Translations under genes and position numbers: made by a program
Notes under the pieces: generated by a model
Databases searched by the model: none
What the model was told of the DNA's origin: nothing
The model's input: only the letters and a program-made list of their open reading frames with translations
NCBI RefSeq assembly: GCF_000024125.1
Contig: NC_013222.1
Coordinates: forward strand, 434,001-498,000
Length of the DNA stretch: 64,000 bases
Direction: 5' to 3'
DNA from: Robiginitalea biformata HTCC2501
GTDB taxonomy: Bacteria > Bacteroidota > Bacteroidia > Flavobacteriales > Flavobacteriaceae
In this document: piece by piece, positions 62,320-64,000 of the stretch
How positions within the stretch are numbered: the stretch's first letter is position 1
How the letters are laid out: each line of letters begins with the position of its first letter

Positions 62320-63141
62320 TTATCCCAAGCCCACGTCCAGGGCCATCATAATGATAAACCCGCCGATAAAGCCCATGGTGGCGATATCCGTGTATTTGTC
62401 CAATTGGGTTTCCGGGATAACCTCCTCAACCACCACAAAGATCATTGCCCCGGCTGCAAAGGACAGCGCATAAGGCAGGATTGGCTGAAAGGTGAGGACC
62501 GCCCAGGCGCCGAGAACGGCTGCGACGGGTTCCACCATGGCAGAGGCCTGCCCGTACAGCCAGCTCTTCTTTCGACTCAGGCCGTAGCGTCTAAGCGGCA
62601 TGGCCACGGCAAAGCCTTCCGGGAAATTCTGCAGGCCGATGCCCAGGGCGAGAGCCACGGCACCCCCTATGGAAGCGCCTTCAAACCCGGCGGCCACCCC
62701 GCCGAACAAAACCCCCACGGCCAAACCTTCCGGGATATTGTGGAGCGTAATGGCCAGGGTCAGCAGCGTGGTGCGCCGCCAACCCGTATCGATCCCCTCC
62801 GCTTCGCTTTCCTTGAAGTTGATATGGAGGTGGGGCAGGATTTTATCGAGACCGAAAATAAACACAGCCCCGAGCAAGAACCCGACGGCGGCGGGCATGA
62901 CTTTTTCAAAGCCTTCGCCCGGGCTCATTTCAATACCGGGTGCCAGGAGGCTCCAGAAACTCGCAGCCACCATCACCCCGCCTGTAAACCCGAGCATCCC
63001 GTCCAGGACGGCCCGGTTCATCGTCTTGAAGAAAAAAACCAGGGCCGCTCCCAATGCGGTAAGCCCCCAGGTAAACAGGGTGGCATAGAAGGCCGCCAGG
63101 ATCGGGTCGATGGATTGCATGTAGTCTACTACTGCTTTCAT
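62320..63141 (-). CDS. ZIP-family metal transporter
   Basis: The 273-aa protein has eight hydrophobic segments and the ZIP metal sites HNIPEGLAVG (about 137-146, helix 4) and QNFPEGFAVAMPLR (helix 5), where bacterial relatives also use Asn and Gln. It imports divalent metals such as zinc, manganese or iron. The start overlaps the stop of the DtxR-type gene by 4 bp, and the regulator probably controls it. Confidence 0.92.
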   Translation of the reverse strand: MKAVVDYMQSIDPILAAFYATLFTWGLTALGAALVFFFKTMNRAVLDGMLGFTGGVMVAASFWSLLAPGIEMSPGEGFEKVMPAAVGFLLGAVFIFGLDKILPHLHINFKESEAEGIDTGWRRTTLLTLAITLHNIPEGLAVGVLFGGVAAGFEGASIGGAVALALGIGLQNFPEGFAVAMPLRRYGLSRKKSWLYGQASAMVEPVAAVLGAWAVLTFQPILPYALSFAAGAMIFVVVEEVIPETQLDKYTDIATMGFIGGFIIMMALDVGLG

Positions 63142-63800
63142 GAGGCATTGTTTGGTTTGATATACAGGTTGGACGCAATCTGGTGGGAGATGCGGAACGC
63201 CTCCCCATCCAGCCGGATGCGCATACTCTTGTCGAATTCTTCTTTTTCCAGGATGGATACCTTTTTCCCCAGTGCAATGCGATGCCGGTCAAGGAACCTC
63301 AGGAAGGTCGCCGAGGAATCCTTCACCCCCACAAATTGCCCTTCCGAAGGCACGGGCATGGCCGAGAGGAGTTTCTTCTCCCGGGTTTTGAACACCCCGT
63401 TCTTATCGGGGATCGGGTCGCCATGGGGGTCGTAGTCCGGGTATTCGAGCAGGGCATCCAGCCGGTCGATCAGCACCTCGCTCTCAATGTGCTCCAGCTG
63501 TTCGGCTATTTCGTGGACCTGATCCCATTTGAAGTCGAGCTTTTCTACCAGGAACAACTCCCACAACCGGTGTTTTCGGATAATCTTCAATGCCTGCCGG
63601 TTCCCCGATTCGGTCAGGGAAACCCCCTGGTACTTCCGGTAGTCTACCAGGCCCTTTTCAGATAACCGCTTAACCATATCGGTTACCGAGGAGGGCTTGG
63701 TGTCCATCTGGGCGGCGATCGCATTGGTGGCCACCGCCACGGAGCCCCCCTTGCAGAGGTGGTAGATGCCTTTCAGGTAATTCTCTTCGGAATGGGTCAT
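63138..63800 (-). CDS. DtxR/MntR-family metal-dependent regulator
   Basis: The 220-aa protein has an N-terminal winged helix (about 5-65, with DTKP-like MDTKPSSVTDMVKRLSEKGL), the metal-binding and dimerisation region (about 70-140, with EQLEHIESEVLIDRLDALL) and a C-terminal FeoA-like SH3 domain (about 150-220). It should repress metal uptake genes when iron or manganese is plentiful. It is the first gene of the regulator-ZIP operon and divergent from a TonB-dependent receptor. Confidence 0.93.
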   Translation of the reverse strand: MTHSEENYLKGIYHLCKGGSVAVATNAIAAQMDTKPSSVTDMVKRLSEKGLVDYRKYQGVSLTESGNRQALKIIRKHRLWELFLVEKLDFKWDQVHEIAEQLEHIESEVLIDRLDALLEYPDYDPHGDPIPDKNGVFKTREKKLLSAMPVPSEGQFVGVKDSSATFLRFLDRHRIALGKKVSILEKEEFDKSMRIRLDGEAFRISHQIASNLYIKPNNAS

Positions 63801-63819
63801 CCGGGGTAAACGTTGAAAT

Positions 63820-63829
63820 TTTAGTTAAA
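63820..63829. promoter_or_regulatory. Second possible DtxR-type half palindrome
   Basis: TTTAGTTAAA lies 20 bp upstream of the regulator's start codon and resembles a compact version of the TTTAG/CTAAA dyad. Confidence 0.35.
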
Positions 63830-63862
63830 GCAAAAATACATTTTTAATTGTAAAAACAAATT

Positions 63863-63878
63863 TTTAGCTTTGTCTAAA
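63863..63878. promoter_or_regulatory. Candidate DtxR/MntR operator
   Basis: TTTAG-CTTTGT-CTAAA is a perfect inverted repeat in the AT-rich 94-bp divergent region between the regulator and the receptor gene. The arms resemble the TTAG/CTAA of DtxR-family operators. Confidence 0.6.
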
Positions 63879-63894
63879 TTTTATTTTAGTAAGC

Positions 63895-64000
63895 ATGAAT
63901 ATCCGCTGTATCCTCCCGATTATCAGCCTGCTCCTTGGCCTGGCACCCGCCCTGGCCCAGGATCGGGAATTGAGGGGAATGGTAACGGATTCCGAAGGCC
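63895..64000 (+). CDS. TonB-dependent receptor, 5' part only
   Basis: The ATG at 63895 begins a signal peptide (IISLLLGLAPALAQ) followed by DRELRGMVTDSEG, the start of a carboxypeptidase-regulatory-like domain that opens many Bacteroidota TonB-dependent receptors. The frame runs off the window after 35 residues. Divergence from a DtxR-type regulator suggests a metal or metallophore receptor. Confidence 0.75.
   Translation, partial: MNIRCILPIISLLLGLAPALAQDRELRGMVTDSEG

Overview
The window looks like a chromosomal segment of a relatively GC-rich member of the Flavobacteriia (Bacteroidota). The signs are Bacteroidota-type promoters (TTG-N19-TAnnTTTG), many Sec lipoproteins, a clade II-type nos cluster, a CusA-TolC fusion pump, and a TonB-dependent receptor beginning at the right edge. 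A Robiginitalea-like genus is my guess from general resemblance, not something the sequence proves.

Layout. 1-4132 (minus): the start of a RimK-associated retropepsin-like protein, a small acidic protein, and a polyamine cluster (deoxyhypusine-synthase-like protein, agmatinase, arginine decarboxylase). 4569-6304: an exported protein of unknown function and moaC/moaE. 6557-7521: two tRNA-Arg genes (CCU and CCG anticodons), each followed by the same structured ~180 bp sequence and arrays of ~56 bp hairpin repeats. 7521-11560: an AT-rich accessory island holding a membrane protein plus ABC ATPase pair, a VanZ-like plus DUF4352 pair, and an overlapping HEPN-like plus DUF1508 pair. A remnant of the hairpin repeat recurs at its right edge.

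11751-29272: core and lifestyle genes. These include a serine hydrolase lipoprotein, a membrane AraC/TPR regulator divergent from ankyrin and acyltransferase genes, an exported RidA, a self-contained XRE/membrane-protein operon with a perfect palindromic operator, a BNR-propeller protein with a DUF1080 protein, a frameshifted GNAT gene, a bestrophin-like protein, a CotH-like protein, a PafA-type phosphatase and an AraC regulator. 29891-35911: a heavy-metal efflux operon (His-rich protein, CusA-TolC fusion, CusB-like adaptor). 35925-44518 (minus): two penicillin-acylase-type lipoproteins, a PepSY-like membrane protein and a second giant BNR-propeller protein.

44610-51673 (minus) is a complete nitrous oxide reductase cluster: cytochrome c, fasciclin lipoprotein, nosZ, a membrane protein, nosL, nosD, nosF and nosY. 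It faces an Rrf2/NsrR-type iron-sulfur regulator across an intergenic region containing an FNR-type dyad about 40 bp upstream of the inferred transcription start. No nitrite or NO reductase genes lie in the window. 52431-57229: cupin, TPR/propeller and GNAT proteins, tRNA-Asn, RseP and an SCO-family copper protein. 57432-60462: a ferrous iron operon (feoA, feoB, FeoB-associated Cys-rich protein) followed by an orphan TonB-plug-like lipoprotein. 60463-64000: DUF2141, a TM protein, DinB, a ZIP transporter with a DtxR-type regulator, and the start of a TonB-dependent receptor divergent from them with a TTTAG-N6-CTAAA dyad between.

The strongest candidates for something undescribed are in the 6.5-11.6 kb tRNA-associated island, especially the HEPN-DUF1508 overlap and the repeat architecture that frames the island.
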